A DNA stretch of 64,000 bases. Source: [Bacillus] enclensis. GTDB lineage: Bacteria; Bacillota; Bacilli; Bacillales; Bacillaceae_B. The notes beneath the pieces were generated by a model that was not told where the DNA came from, did no database searches, and saw nothing but the letters and a program-made list of their open reading frames with translations. How positions within the stretch are numbered: the first letter of the stretch is position 1; every line of letters begins with the position of its first letter. Of this stretch, positions 16,649 through 25,268 are shown in pieces. Where the stretch lies: NCBI RefSeq assembly GCF_001456935.1, contig NZ_KQ758482.1, forward strand, positions 662,249-726,248. The letters run 5' to 3'. A program made the translations under genes and the position numbers.

Positions 16649-17436
16649 CGTCCTTCCCCCTTTTTCACCTGCAGGGAAGCCAGCACTCTGCCTGTATCAT
16701 CACTTCTCATTAACGTTTCTCCTACGAGTACGCCATGTGCGCCAGCGTTAGCAGCCCGGATACAATCCTCGTCATGCCGGATCCCGCTTTCGCTGATCAG
16801 CACAACCTCCTCATTGTGAATCATTCCAGCCAGCCTTTCCGTCACATCAAGGCTGACTTCGAATGTCTTAAGATTTCGGTTGTTAATTCCTATGATTTTT
16901 GCACCGAGATCGAGTGCAGTCTTCATTTCTTCCTCATCATGAACTTCCACGAGTACTTCGAGCCCCTGACTTTCGGCGTAGTGGAAAAGCGACCGAAGAA
17001 TAGGGCGTTCAAGGGCTGCCACAATCAGGAGGATGATAGTTGCACCCGCGTCCTTTGCGCGGTCAATCTGGATGGGATCAAGAATGAAATCCTTACAGAG
17101 GATCGGAATCGATACTTCCTCCCTGACCCTTGCCAGGTCTTCCATTTGCCCCTTAAAGAAAAGGGTGTCGGTCAAGACCGAAATGGCAGCCGCTCCGGCC
17201 CTTTCATATTCTTTTGCCTGCACGGGGGGATCCACCTCTGTCCTTATATCCCCCTTCGAAGGCGATGCACGCTTAATTTCCGCTATCACCCCAAGCTTTT
17301 CAGCCTTAAGCAATGCATCATATAACTTGTTAACATGAGGATTATCCGCGTTTTCATACCGTTTATATCCTGATTGTTTAAGGCTTTTGATTTCTTCCGC
17401 TTTCTTTTCTATTATTCTCTCAAGTATGTCAGCCAC
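16645..17436 (-). CDS. trpC: Indole-3-glycerol phosphate synthase
   Basis: A 263-residue TIM barrel with AEIKRASPSKG (catalytic lysine region, residues 52-62), CKDFILDPIQI and the ending SESGIRHDED...GVLVGETLM. It closes the indole ring from CdRP. It is a separate protein, not fused to TrpF. The gene directly abuts trpD upstream and overlaps trpF downstream. Confidence 0.97.
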   Translation of the reverse strand: MADILERIIEKKAEEIKSLKQSGYKRYENADNPHVNKLYDALLKAEKLGVIAEIKRASPSKGDIRTEVDPPVQAKEYERAGAAAISVLTDTLFFKGQMEDLARVREEVSIPILCKDFILDPIQIDRAKDAGATIILLIVAALERPILRSLFHYAESQGLEVLVEVHDEEEMKTALDLGAKIIGINNRNLKTFEVSLDVTERLAGMIHNEEVVLISESGIRHDEDCIRAANAGAHGVLVGETLMRSDDTGRVLASLQVKKGEGR

Positions 17437-18462
17437 TTAGATCACCTGCTTCCTTTTCGATTGACTGTACTCCACGAGGGCCTGAAGGGCATTTATAGCT
17501 TTACCTGAGGCAATGCTGTCCCGTGCCGCTTTGACTCCCTCGGCAACACTTGACACACTGCCGTGGGCAAAAAGCGCAATCCCCGCATTGAATACCACGG
17601 TATCCAGATGGGCCCCTTCTTTTCCTTCCAGTACATCGCGAAGGATGGCGGCATTCTCGGAAGATCCCGCTCCCTTGATCATGCTGTTCGGATAATGAGG
17701 CATGCCAACATCTTCAGCTGTCAGCGTAAAGGACGTGATCCTGCCATTTTCAAGGAGGACAAGATGATTCTCACCTGCAAGGGAAGCTTCATCCATGTAG
17801 TCCGCTCCGTTCAGTACGACCGCCCTCCTTCTGCCAAGTTCATGGAGAACCCTTGCCATCGTCTCCAGTCGATCTCTCCTGTACACCCCGATCAATTGAG
17901 TCTCCAGCTCCACAGGGTTCGTCAACGGGCCGATCAAATTGAAGATGGTCGGTATTTTCAGTTCTTTTCTCACCTTCATGATCCTCTTAAGCCCGGAATG
18001 GATGTGAGGGGCGTAAAGAAACGCAATATTGCATTCAGATAGGAGATCATTGATCTCATCCGCCCTAAAATCCAGGGATATTCCTAAATGCTCAAGCACA
18101 TCTGCACTTCCGGTTCTGCTTGAAATGCTCCTGTTTCCATGTTTGGCAACCTTAATCCCTGCCCCGGCCAGCACAAACGCGCTCGTCGTGCTGATATTGA
18201 AGCTGTGGGAACCGTCCCCTCCCGTCCCGCAGTTATCAAGGACGCCGCTCATGCTGCTTTTAACTGGCAGTGCTTTTTCTCTCAGCACTTCGACAAGCCC
18301 GGTGATTTCTTCAACCGATTCACCTTTCATTTTCAGGAGTGTCAGGAAACATGCAATCTGACTATCAGTCGTTTCCTCATTGAATAGCTGGTGTGCTGCT
18401 CTTCTCATCTCATCTTTTTCTAAAGAATGTCCGTTAGATAGCTTTTGCAGAAACTCTTTCAC
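17437..18462 (-). CDS. trpD: Anthranilate phosphoribosyltransferase
   Basis: A 341-residue protein with the PRPP-binding GTGGDGSHSFNIST motif (about residues 82-95), KHGNRSISSRTGSAD and the later NGADYMDEAS. It transfers phosphoribosyl to anthranilate. The start overlaps the end of trpG by 29 bases, so TrpG and TrpD are separate but tightly coupled. Confidence 0.97.
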   Translation of the reverse strand: MKEFLQKLSNGHSLEKDEMRRAAHQLFNEETTDSQIACFLTLLKMKGESVEEITGLVEVLREKALPVKSSMSGVLDNCGTGGDGSHSFNISTTSAFVLAGAGIKVAKHGNRSISSRTGSADVLEHLGISLDFRADEINDLLSECNIAFLYAPHIHSGLKRIMKVRKELKIPTIFNLIGPLTNPVELETQLIGVYRRDRLETMARVLHELGRRRAVVLNGADYMDEASLAGENHLVLLENGRITSFTLTAEDVGMPHYPNSMIKGAGSSENAAILRDVLEGKEGAHLDTVVFNAGIALFAHGSVSSVAEGVKAARDSIASGKAINALQALVEYSQSKRKQVI

Positions 18463-19045
18463 GGTTATTCCCCTTTCTCATCTCTTCTAAAAAGTTACTG
18501 AGTATTTTTTTCCCTGTCTCGGTGCCGATTGATTCCGGATGAAATTGAACACCGAACAGCGGATATCGTCTGTGCTTGATCGCCATGATCTGATTGTCAT
18601 CCATAGAGGATGCGGTGACCTGGAACTGCTGCGGAAGGGATTCCTTTTCGACGACCAGCGAGTGGTACCTCATCACGGTGAGCGGCTGGGACAGATATTG
18701 GAACACCCCATCACCTTCATGTCTGATCAGTGATGTCTTTCCATGCATGATCCTTTCTGCAATCACCACTTTCGCGCCGAATGCAGCAGCTATTGCCTGA
18801 TGACCCAGACATACCCCGAGAATCGGCGCACTAGCGTGAAGATTCTGTATAATTTCTATGCAGATGCCCGCATCTACAGGTGTTCCGGGTCCTGGAGATA
18901 AGATGATTCCCTCCGGCTTTAATTCCTGTATTCCCTCTAAGGTGATTTCATCGTTTCTTTTTATCAGGACATCCTCACCCAGCTCCAGTAAATATTGATA
19001 CAGGTTATATGTGAAGGAATCGTAGTTGTCGATGAGCAGGATCAT
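18434..19045 (-). CDS. trpG: Anthranilate synthase glutamine amidotransferase subunit
   Basis: A 203-residue class I amidotransferase with the nucleophile in GVCLGHQ (Cys79) and the partner HPES (His/Glu) near residue 170. It supplies ammonia to TrpE. In Bacillus subtilis this subunit lies in the folate operon and is shared with PabB; here it sits inside the trp operon between trpE and trpD. It may still serve folate synthesis if no other copy exists. It overlaps trpE by 4 bases. Confidence 0.95.
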   Translation of the reverse strand: MILLIDNYDSFTYNLYQYLLELGEDVLIKRNDEITLEGIQELKPEGIILSPGPGTPVDAGICIEIIQNLHASAPILGVCLGHQAIAAAFGAKVVIAERIMHGKTSLIRHEGDGVFQYLSQPLTVMRYHSLVVEKESLPQQFQVTASSMDDNQIMAIKHRRYPLFGVQFHPESIGTETGKKILSNFLEEMRKGNNRERVSAKAI

Positions 19046-20427
19046 TTTCCCACCTCCAATAAAGATTTTGCTTTATTCATCGTTTCCTCGTATTCACTTT
19101 TGGGGTCTGAGTCATATACAATGCCTGCACCTGCCTGGACATAAGCTGTGTGATCCTTCAAAACGAGCGTCCTGATGGCCAGTGCGAAGTCCAGGTTTCC
19201 GTTGACTCCGAGATAGCCGATCGCTCCTGAATACACCCCTCTTTTCCTGCCTTCGAGCTCATTGATGATTTGCATTGCCCTGATTTTTGGTGCTCCGCTC
19301 ACCGTCCCTGCGGGCAGACAGCTTACGAGTGCTTCCAGAGGTGTGATGCCATCTTTCAGAATCCCTTTTACTTCCGATACAAGGTGCATCACATACTTGT
19401 AACGCTCGACCAGCATATACTTCGTGAGCATGATGGATCCCCCCTCGCACACTTTTCCCAAGTCGTTCCTCCCCAGGTCGACCAGCATCCTGTGCTCCGC
19501 TAGTTCTTTTTCATCCGCAGACAATTCATGCTCCAAACGAAGGTCTTCATCGTCATTCGTCCCCCGCCTCCTTGTGCCTGCAATCGGGTTTGTCGTGATC
19601 TTCTTGCCCTGGACCTTGACCAGGCTTTCAGGCGAAGCCCCAAGGACGACATAATCCCCAAAATCGATATAAAACATATAGGGAGAAGGATTGGACTGTC
19701 GCAGGCGCCGGTAAAAAGTGAAGGAATCCCCCTTAAATGCGGCACGCATCCTCTGGGAAAGGACGACCTGGAAGATGTCTCCCTTCCTGATATGTTCCTT
19801 CGCTGATTTCACTTGCTGGATATAGTCCTCTTCTGAAATCTGGGATTCAAATGTCAGCCCGTTTAGCTCGACACTGTGGACCTCAAGAAAGACATTCGTT
19901 ATTTCCTTCTCCACTTGAGTCAACTTCTCCTCAAGCTTCTCTTTGGACTCATCCTGAACCACCACAACCATTTTCTGCTCTGCATGATCAAACACGATGA
20001 CCTTTTCATAAAACATCAGATGGATATCGGGCATATCCAGTTCATCCTCTGGAACGGATCCGATCTTTTCGTATTGGCGGATCACATCATATCCTAGATA
20101 TCCGACCGCTCCCCCGGTGAACGGGAGGTCAATGTCCATTTGCTCAACATGCGGAATCAAATCCTGGATGATTTTAATCGGATCGCCTTCCCTCTCTTCC
20201 CTTTCTCCTGTTCGGTGTTTTAAGATCTCCACCCGGCTTCCGGCCGCTTTACATTCAAGATAGGGATCACAACCAACGAAGGAATATCTGCCTGACTGTT
20301 CATGCTTCAGGGAGCTCTCAAGCAGAAATTTCTTGGATCCCTTCAATGATTGAAAAAGCGAAATCGGTGTATACAAGTCGCCGTTCAATTCCTTCGCTGC
20401 ATAATGTATTTCTCTCTGCTGGTTCAC
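19042..20427 (-). CDS. trpE: Anthranilate synthase component I
   Basis: This 461-residue chorismate-binding enzyme includes the feedback-site element LLES near its start, the active-site SPSPYMFY...GASPES region, and GTVSGAPKIRAM plus YSGAIGYLG near the end. It makes anthranilate from chorismate and TrpG-derived ammonia. The start chosen is GTG at 20425-20427, 8 bases after GGAGG. The in-frame ATG at 20442 has no ribosome site. It is first in the seven-gene operon, behind two T-boxes. Confidence 0.95.
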   Translation of the reverse strand: MNQQREIHYAAKELNGDLYTPISLFQSLKGSKKFLLESSLKHEQSGRYSFVGCDPYLECKAAGSRVEILKHRTGEREEREGDPIKIIQDLIPHVEQMDIDLPFTGGAVGYLGYDVIRQYEKIGSVPEDELDMPDIHLMFYEKVIVFDHAEQKMVVVVQDESKEKLEEKLTQVEKEITNVFLEVHSVELNGLTFESQISEEDYIQQVKSAKEHIRKGDIFQVVLSQRMRAAFKGDSFTFYRRLRQSNPSPYMFYIDFGDYVVLGASPESLVKVQGKKITTNPIAGTRRRGTNDDEDLRLEHELSADEKELAEHRMLVDLGRNDLGKVCEGGSIMLTKYMLVERYKYVMHLVSEVKGILKDGITPLEALVSCLPAGTVSGAPKIRAMQIINELEGRKRGVYSGAIGYLGVNGNLDFALAIRTLVLKDHTAYVQAGAGIVYDSDPKSEYEETMNKAKSLLEVGK

Positions 20428-20458
20428 TTGCCATTCCTCCATTCAAAATAAAAGAGTA

Positions 20459-20570
20459 AGCTCCTTGTTCAGCCCCGACAAACGCTTCTGGACTGACCGG
20501 TGAAGTCGACCTTTGACTTCAACGGGCAGACCTAAACGTCTCGAGGGTCCAGGCGCTGAAGCTGGACAAA
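20459..20570. repeat. Bacillaceae-type interspersed repeat in the trp leader
   Basis: The stretch contains GCCCCGACAAACGCTTCTGG, CCGGTGAAGTCGACC and a GTCCAGGCG...CTGGAC hairpin (about 20547-20567). I recall this combination from many Bacillus intergenic regions. Here it lies inside the transcribed trp leader, between the second T-box terminator and the trpE ribosome site. The dispersed-repeat identity is from memory; no second copy is in this window. Confidence 0.5.
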
Positions 20571-20571
20571 T

Positions 20572-20870
20572 AAAAAAGTCCCCTATAAGCACAATAGTAT
20601 TGTGCTTATAGAGGACGATGCTGACCGCGGTGCCACCTCAGGTTGGAGTAAGAAACTTACTCCCTCTTCTTTTCGAATACGGGGTCATGAAAACCCGATA
20701 TTCTATCCTTATAACGGAGGAAACCCGTATGACCCTACTGCATTGTTCAAGTCATCTCTCATAAGTCCATTCATCTTAAGCTATCCTGCCAGGGTCTCAC
20801 CTTTCCCGGGCTCTCTGTAAAGCTTCACTTAAGCTTACTACTCTTATTCTTCGATTTTCACGATTAAGTT
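20572..20870 (-). promoter_or_regulatory. T-box riboswitch 2 (tryptophan), proximal to trpE
   Basis: On the reverse strand there is a Stem I region with GAAGAATAAGAGUAGUAA-like elements and a specifier loop GAAUGGACUUAU containing UGG (Trp). The conserved T-box sequence AGGTGGCACCGCGG is at 20625-20638. The terminator hairpin at 20578-20616 ends in TTTTTT. Uncharged tRNA-Trp would favour the antiterminator and transcription into trpE. Confidence 0.93.
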
Positions 20871-20876
20871 TTTTGA

Positions 20877-21168
20877 AATAAAAAAAGGGCATCCCTATCC
20901 TTATAAAAAGGACGGGATACCCGTGGTGCCACCTTTGTTGACTGCTTCTCGCAGTCCACTCATCCGCATCGAAGCCGGCCGGCTTGAATGCGTGTCTTTT
21001 GTAACGATAAGACATTCGCCAAAGCCTACTCTCCCTAAAGGATTTCGGTTTGGAGGCTCGGAAGTCCATTCCCTGACGCATCCACACTGGTTCACACCAC
21101 CCACCAGCTCTCTTCAGTGTCTGCAAAAGGTACTCCTCTTCGTCGAAGCCGTTCGCTCATTGAATTAT
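20877..21168 (-). promoter_or_regulatory. T-box riboswitch 1 (tryptophan), distal to trpE
   Basis: The first of two T-boxes in series. It has GAAGAGGAGUACC and GGUGGUGUGAACC Stem I elements and a specifier loop GGAAUGGACUUCC with UGG. The T-box sequence AGGTGGCACCACGG is at 20921-20934. Its own terminator (GGGTATCCC...GGGATGCCC, 20887-20922) is followed by TTTTTTT. Both units read the same codon. Confidence 0.93.
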
Positions 21169-21173
21169 TGTTT

Positions 21174-21205
21174 ATTATACTAATTTGTTTTACACCGGAT
21201 GTCAA
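21174..21205 (-). promoter_or_regulatory. trp operon promoter
   Basis: A perfect TTGACA (21200-21205) is followed on the reverse strand by TAGTAT at 17-base spacing (21177-21182), overlapping TATAAT at 20-base spacing (21174-21179). It lies just before T-box 1. Confidence 0.75.
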
Positions 21206-21245
21206 CAAAAAAATCTAATTTTGTTCAGCTTCTTAATTCCGCTTA

Positions 21246-21373
21246 TGATTTCCGTGCAAGACTCCGCTTTCCGCGGGCAGCCCGTGAGCCTCCTCGTCAC
21301 TGCGTTCCTGCGGGGTCTCACATTAGCTACTCTTCCCGCAGGAGTCTGCGTCTTGCACTCCAATCAACCGCTG
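21246..21373. repeat. Modular repeat, copy B (core only, no inner module)
   Basis: A 128-base core with the same edges as the longer copies (TGATTTCCGTGCAAGAC ... GTCTTGCACTCCAATCAACCG), but the inner hairpin module is absent. It serves as an empty-site reference for the family. It lies between the trp promoter and the GNAT gene. Confidence 0.85.
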
Positions 21374-21421
21374 GATATTTCCAGAATTAATTATAAAAAC
21401 AAGACAAATAGAGTGCAAACT

Positions 21422-22291
21422 TTATTTAATATTCACCATTAATGAATCACAGACTGGAACGTATCCAATATCCATGTAAATTTTGTTGGAAGTTGGATTC
21501 TCCAGGTCTGTGTAGAGGGTACAGAATTTATACTCCTCCAGCAGTTTGCTGCTTAAGCCTGCTACGACTGCGGAGGCATATCCTTTTTTCCTGAAGGGCT
21601 TTGGTGTGTAGACAAAATTTACGGTTATACCGTTGTCCGTCCATCGTCCGCCCCTTGCCATGGAAACAGGTTTTCCGTCAGTTTCCCAAAAGTACAGATA
21701 GTTTTCATTTGCAATCATATCTTCAGCACGTTCGAGTGCCTCACTTTCGGTGAGGGGACGCACTCCGGTTTCTACAGTGAAACATTTGATCCAATCAGAA
21801 AGGAGTGTAAGATGCCTTTCATCAGGCTGTATCAATTTTCCTTCAGGGATCTCGATTTCATTGACATGATCCAGTTTATAAATGCGCTGATCCATGCCGA
21901 TCTCATGCTCGCAGCCTTTCAAATTGCACCAGGCCTGCGTAAGTTTTTCTGCAGAAACTTTTTCAGAGACGAACCCGGGTACCTCGATTCCTTCTTCACT
22001 GAGCAGTGTATTCAGCTCTTGTGCAATGGTGCTGTATTCATTGTCATTTATTTGGAGTACAGACACCAGGTTGTGCGGCGGTGTCATAATGAAGGCTCCT
22101 TTTATACTGCCGTCTTCATTCTCTGCGCTCACAAGAAGCGGGTTATTGTATCTGCTCCCCGATTTTATACTGTTCAACAGTCCAAGCGGCAGATTATTTT
22201 CAGCTTCCTTTTTTATCAGAAACGGATAGACTCTTTTGTAAAACTCATTGATATCCTTATATTTTGTCAGTTTCAATGTCAATTTCCTCAC
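21422..22291 (-). CDS. GNAT-family acetyltransferase
   Basis: This 289-residue protein has a C-terminal GNAT domain with VNFVYTPKPFRKKGYASAVV (about residues 228-247, acetyl-CoA loop) and a following NPTSNKIYMDIGY segment. The N-terminal 120 residues form a second, degenerate GNAT-like half. The substrate is unknown. The annotated GTG start is very close to AGAGGGG, so a TTG at codon 4 or 6 may be the real start. Confidence 0.75.
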   Translation of the reverse strand: MRKLTLKLTKYKDINEFYKRVYPFLIKKEAENNLPLGLLNSIKSGSRYNNPLLVSAENEDGSIKGAFIMTPPHNLVSVLQINDNEYSTIAQELNTLLSEEGIEVPGFVSEKVSAEKLTQAWCNLKGCEHEIGMDQRIYKLDHVNEIEIPEGKLIQPDERHLTLLSDWIKCFTVETGVRPLTESEALERAEDMIANENYLYFWETDGKPVSMARGGRWTDNGITVNFVYTPKPFRKKGYASAVVAGLSSKLLEEYKFCTLYTDLENPTSNKIYMDIGYVPVCDSLMVNIK

Positions 22292-22372
22292 CCCTCTTTT
22301 AAAATTCTCTTTTACTATCTGAAATTCCTTTTATTCTCAGGAACATCGCTTTTTTAGTTCCGTTCAAGACCT

Positions 22373-22403
22373 AAAAAAATGGACAGCCTTTGAAAGACTG
22401 TCC
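22373..22403 (-). terminator. Terminator after panF
   Basis: GGACAG (22381-22386) pairs with CTGTCC (22398-22403), followed on the reverse strand by ATTTTTTT. Confidence 0.88.
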
Positions 22404-22411
22404 GGAAGTAC

Positions 22412-23842
22412 TCATTGAATACGTTTTTGTTTCGTCATCAATGATACTGATACGTAGACGATGAACGATATCAGGATCGGGATGACGACTGTGTTCATGT
22501 CCAGGTAGTTGGGCAGGAAGCTGTGGAACAGGATATAGGAAATCATCCCTGAAAGCATGGAAGCAAGTGCTCCATAGGCATTTCCTGTCTTCCAGTACAG
22601 CCCGAGGACGATCGGCCAGATGAATACGGCTTCCAGCCCCCCGAATGAGAATAAATTCAGCCAGATGATCAATTCTGGCGGGCTCAATGCCATTAGGAAC
22701 ACGGCAATCCCGATTAGCGACGTAACCGTCAAGCTCATCCTTTTCACCTTTTTTTCATCCGCATCCTTATTGATGAAATTCATGTATACATCTTTTACGA
22801 TGGCTGAAGAGACAATCAGAAGAAGCGAGTCTACGGTGGACATGATCGCAGCCATCGGAGCCGCGAGGACGATGCCGGCAAGCCACGGAGGAAGTACTTC
22901 CAGGGCAAGCAGCGGCATGACTTTGTCGGCCACTTCCACCCCGGGCATCACCGCACGTGCCAGCACCCCGATCAGGTGCATACCGAGCATGATAGTCCCG
23001 ACTACGATTGTCCCGATTACGAGGGCACGGTGCATAGAGCGGGAATTCTTATAACTCATCGCCCTGACAGCCACTTGCGGAAGACCGACAACCCCGACTC
23101 CGACCAGGATCCAAAATGATGATATATATCTTGCACTCAGCTCGCCATTCGCTCCATTTGGAGTCAGCAGGTTAGGATTTTCCGCCTTCAGATCCATCAT
23201 GATGTTTTCCATTCCCCCGCCTGCAATGATCGTCGCAATCAACAGGATGATCGTTCCCACTAGCATGACGACTCCCTGAATTGCATCTGTCACAGCCACA
23301 GCCCTGAAGCCGCCGACGATGACATAAATCAATACGGAAGCGGCAAAGAGGAACAAGGCACTCTTATAAGACAGACCCGTCAACGATTCGATCAATCTCG
23401 CTCCCCCGACCCATTGGGCAATCATCGCAGAGAACAGGAAAATGATGATGGCGAGAGCGGAAAGAATCGTTATGTAATGGCTTTGATAACGTCCTTGCAA
23501 ATAATCCACCAGGGTCACAGCGTTATATTTGCGTGACATGATGGCAAACTTTTTTCCGAGGACAAGCAGGACGAAATATCCGGTGACCACTTGGGACATC
23601 GCAAGAAGTACCCAGGATAAACCGTATGAGTAAGCAGCCCCGGGGCCGCCTATGAAACTGCTTGCGCTTCCATACGTTGCAATCATGGTCATGGCGAGGA
23701 TGAAACCGCCAAGCTGCCTGCTGCCCAGGAAATAATCCTGAACGAAGGAATCTGCCTTTCGTATGTTTCTTGAGGAATAAACTCCCACAATAAAAATAAT
23801 GACTAAAAATAAGATCATTGGCAATATGGCCATGCTATTCAT
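22412..23842 (-). CDS. panF: Sodium/pantothenate symporter
   Basis: A 476-residue sodium:solute symporter with about thirteen spans and the family signature around ATYGSASSFIGGPG (about residues 50-63) and the GGFRAVAVTDAIQG segment. It is assigned to pantothenate because the gene overlaps an upstream DUF997/YhdT gene by 8 bases, the same pairing as yhdT-panF in Escherichia coli. The start is the ATG at 23840-23842, just after GGAGGAATATC; a longer reading lacks a ribosome site. Confidence 0.85.
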   Translation of the reverse strand: MNSMAILPMILFLVIIFIVGVYSSRNIRKADSFVQDYFLGSRQLGGFILAMTMIATYGSASSFIGGPGAAYSYGLSWVLLAMSQVVTGYFVLLVLGKKFAIMSRKYNAVTLVDYLQGRYQSHYITILSALAIIIFLFSAMIAQWVGGARLIESLTGLSYKSALFLFAASVLIYVIVGGFRAVAVTDAIQGVVMLVGTIILLIATIIAGGGMENIMMDLKAENPNLLTPNGANGELSARYISSFWILVGVGVVGLPQVAVRAMSYKNSRSMHRALVIGTIVVGTIMLGMHLIGVLARAVMPGVEVADKVMPLLALEVLPPWLAGIVLAAPMAAIMSTVDSLLLIVSSAIVKDVYMNFINKDADEKKVKRMSLTVTSLIGIAVFLMALSPPELIIWLNLFSFGGLEAVFIWPIVLGLYWKTGNAYGALASMLSGMISYILFHSFLPNYLDMNTVVIPILISFIVYVSVSLMTKQKRIQ

Positions 23843-24113
23843 GATATTCCTCCTCTTCATCATCAAAAGGAATATCTGTGAGCATATATCTGACAACGAA
23901 AATCACCAGCAGCACCATAAGCAGAAAACCAGCTACACAGCTGTAAAAAAACCATGCGGGCATTCCCAAAATCCAATCATATTCAGAAACGGGGCCGCCC
24001 CCGAGTCCAAACGCAAAGCCAAACCACCATAGAAAATTTATCACTGCCAGGACAATACCGATTATTGCTTCACGATGAGCGATATGAAATCTTTTGTCTT
24101 CTTTTTCACTCAC
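23835..24113 (-). CDS. yhdT: YhdT/DUF997 small membrane protein
   Basis: The 92-residue protein has two membrane spans (about residues 17-37 and 52-74), the FGFAFGLG loop and WILGMPAWFFYSC, which are typical of DUF997, and an acidic tail. It is probably an accessory subunit of the pantothenate symporter encoded by the overlapping next gene. The start codon is GTG with AAAGGAG about 10 bases upstream. Confidence 0.85.
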   Translation of the reverse strand: MSEKEDKRFHIAHREAIIGIVLAVINFLWWFGFAFGLGGGPVSEYDWILGMPAWFFYSCVAGFLLMVLLVIFVVRYMLTDIPFDDEEEEYHE

Positions 24114-24189
24114 TCTCTTTTCACTCCTTTATGATTAAGGCATACGCATCCATTTACAATTTACGACAGGGCAAAGTGAATTGCAATAA

Positions 24190-24322
24190 AAAAAGACAAT
24201 CCCGGATTCTGCACTCCGGGATTGTCTTTTTGCAATTTATTAAAGGGGGGTAATCATGAACCATTCTCCAATATAAAAGAAAGAGGGGGAAACTCTTGTG
24301 TTTTTAATTGAGAATGATTTTC
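24190..24322 (-). ncRNA. Candidate Fur-regulated C-rich small RNA (FsrA-like)
   Basis: A promoter on the reverse strand would start an RNA near 24322. The RNA has no real ORF (only a five-codon MITPL) and contains two single-stranded C-runs (CCCCC opposite 24285-24289, CCCCCC opposite 24245-24250). It ends in a 16-bp terminator hairpin (24191-24206 with 24215-24230) plus a T-run. The total is about 130 bases. A Fur box overlaps the start. This is the build of Bacillus FsrA, an iron-sparing small RNA that pairs through C-rich loops. Identity with FsrA is inferred. Confidence 0.65.
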
Positions 24323-24357
24323 AATATCATTGTAATTCTTATCAACTTCTTTGTCAA
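24309..24357 (-). promoter_or_regulatory. Promoter with overlapping Fur box
   Basis: On the reverse strand a perfect TTGACA (24352-24357) and TACAAT (24329-24334) are 17 bases apart. TGAGAATGATTTTCA (24309-24323) matches the 7-1-7 Fur box TGATAATNATTATCA at all but two positions and covers the start site, a typical repressor position. Confidence 0.82.
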
Positions 24358-24371
24358 CACAAAATATTCAT

Positions 24372-25118
24372 TTATTTTTCTTGATTCCGTTCATTAACCA
24401 TAAGTGATGAATCTTTTTCATTCCCCCTTATCCCCCCCAGTCTCTTGAATAATAGATAATTGACCGTAAAGACGATTACAGCGGCGATTTCCAGATTGAT
24501 AATATATACGGCGTCATCCCCGAACCATAACAGCGGAGTTGTTCCTTCAGGCGGGCCTGCCAGGAAGAAATAGTTCGATCCGCTGACTTTGTTCAGGATG
24601 AATATAGGGACGGCCAGACAGTTGAGCAGTCCCAGTCCAAAAAAGATTGATGATTTCCTCACCTGATAATGATCGTGATAAAACAAAAACAGCACCATTA
24701 AAGGAATGGCCATATGATGAAGGAAGTATTTGATATATCGATAGTGCGGGAAAGAATATGGATTATCGGGAGTGATGAGTGCAAGAATGGGAGGGATAAA
24801 ACCAATATAAAGAAATAGATAGAAGATTTTGCTGTCCCGTTTGAAGTAAAGGTAGATGCCGACAAACGTGCTGATACTGCAGAGATGAAGAGGCAGTGTG
24901 GACTGAATTGTCCAGTTCCCGGTGACGAGCGACCATATTTGATAACTGATTTCTGAAGCACATAATATACATAACAAGACAGTTCCGATCCATTTACTAT
25001 TCCTGCTCTTTCCGTACCATCTTACCAAGCCCGCGGCTGACAGGAAAAACAGCAGCAGCGTCAATACATGTGTGAGTGAAAATAGTTGAAAGTCCATCAT
25101 CTTATCCGGTGAAAACAT
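24372..25118 (-). CDS. YwaF/TIGR02206-type membrane protein
   Basis: This 248-residue protein has six or seven membrane spans and the STLPLHLCSIS motif in the middle, which I associate with the TIGR02206/YwaF family. Function is unknown. The start is the ATG at 25116-25118, 8 bases after GGGAG; a GTG three codons earlier has no spacing for a ribosome site. The candidate small-RNA promoter begins 15 bases past its stop. Confidence 0.75.
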   Translation of the reverse strand: MFSPDKMMDFQLFSLTHVLTLLLFFLSAAGLVRWYGKSRNSKWIGTVLLCILCASEISYQIWSLVTGNWTIQSTLPLHLCSISTFVGIYLYFKRDSKIFYLFLYIGFIPPILALITPDNPYSFPHYRYIKYFLHHMAIPLMVLFLFYHDHYQVRKSSIFFGLGLLNCLAVPIFILNKVSGSNYFFLAGPPEGTTPLLWFGDDAVYIINLEIAAVIVFTVNYLLFKRLGGIRGNEKDSSLMVNERNQEK

Positions 25119-25268
25119 AAGAACCACTCCCTGCTTTCCATAAAGTCATGAATTTTTAAATCACGTCGGATCACTGGAAGGAAATATTTGGTGTCAACAG
25201 AAAGGAATTGTGGTAAAATTCTAAATTGAAATAAAAATATAGATAGAGAAAGATTGAGGGGGATTTTG

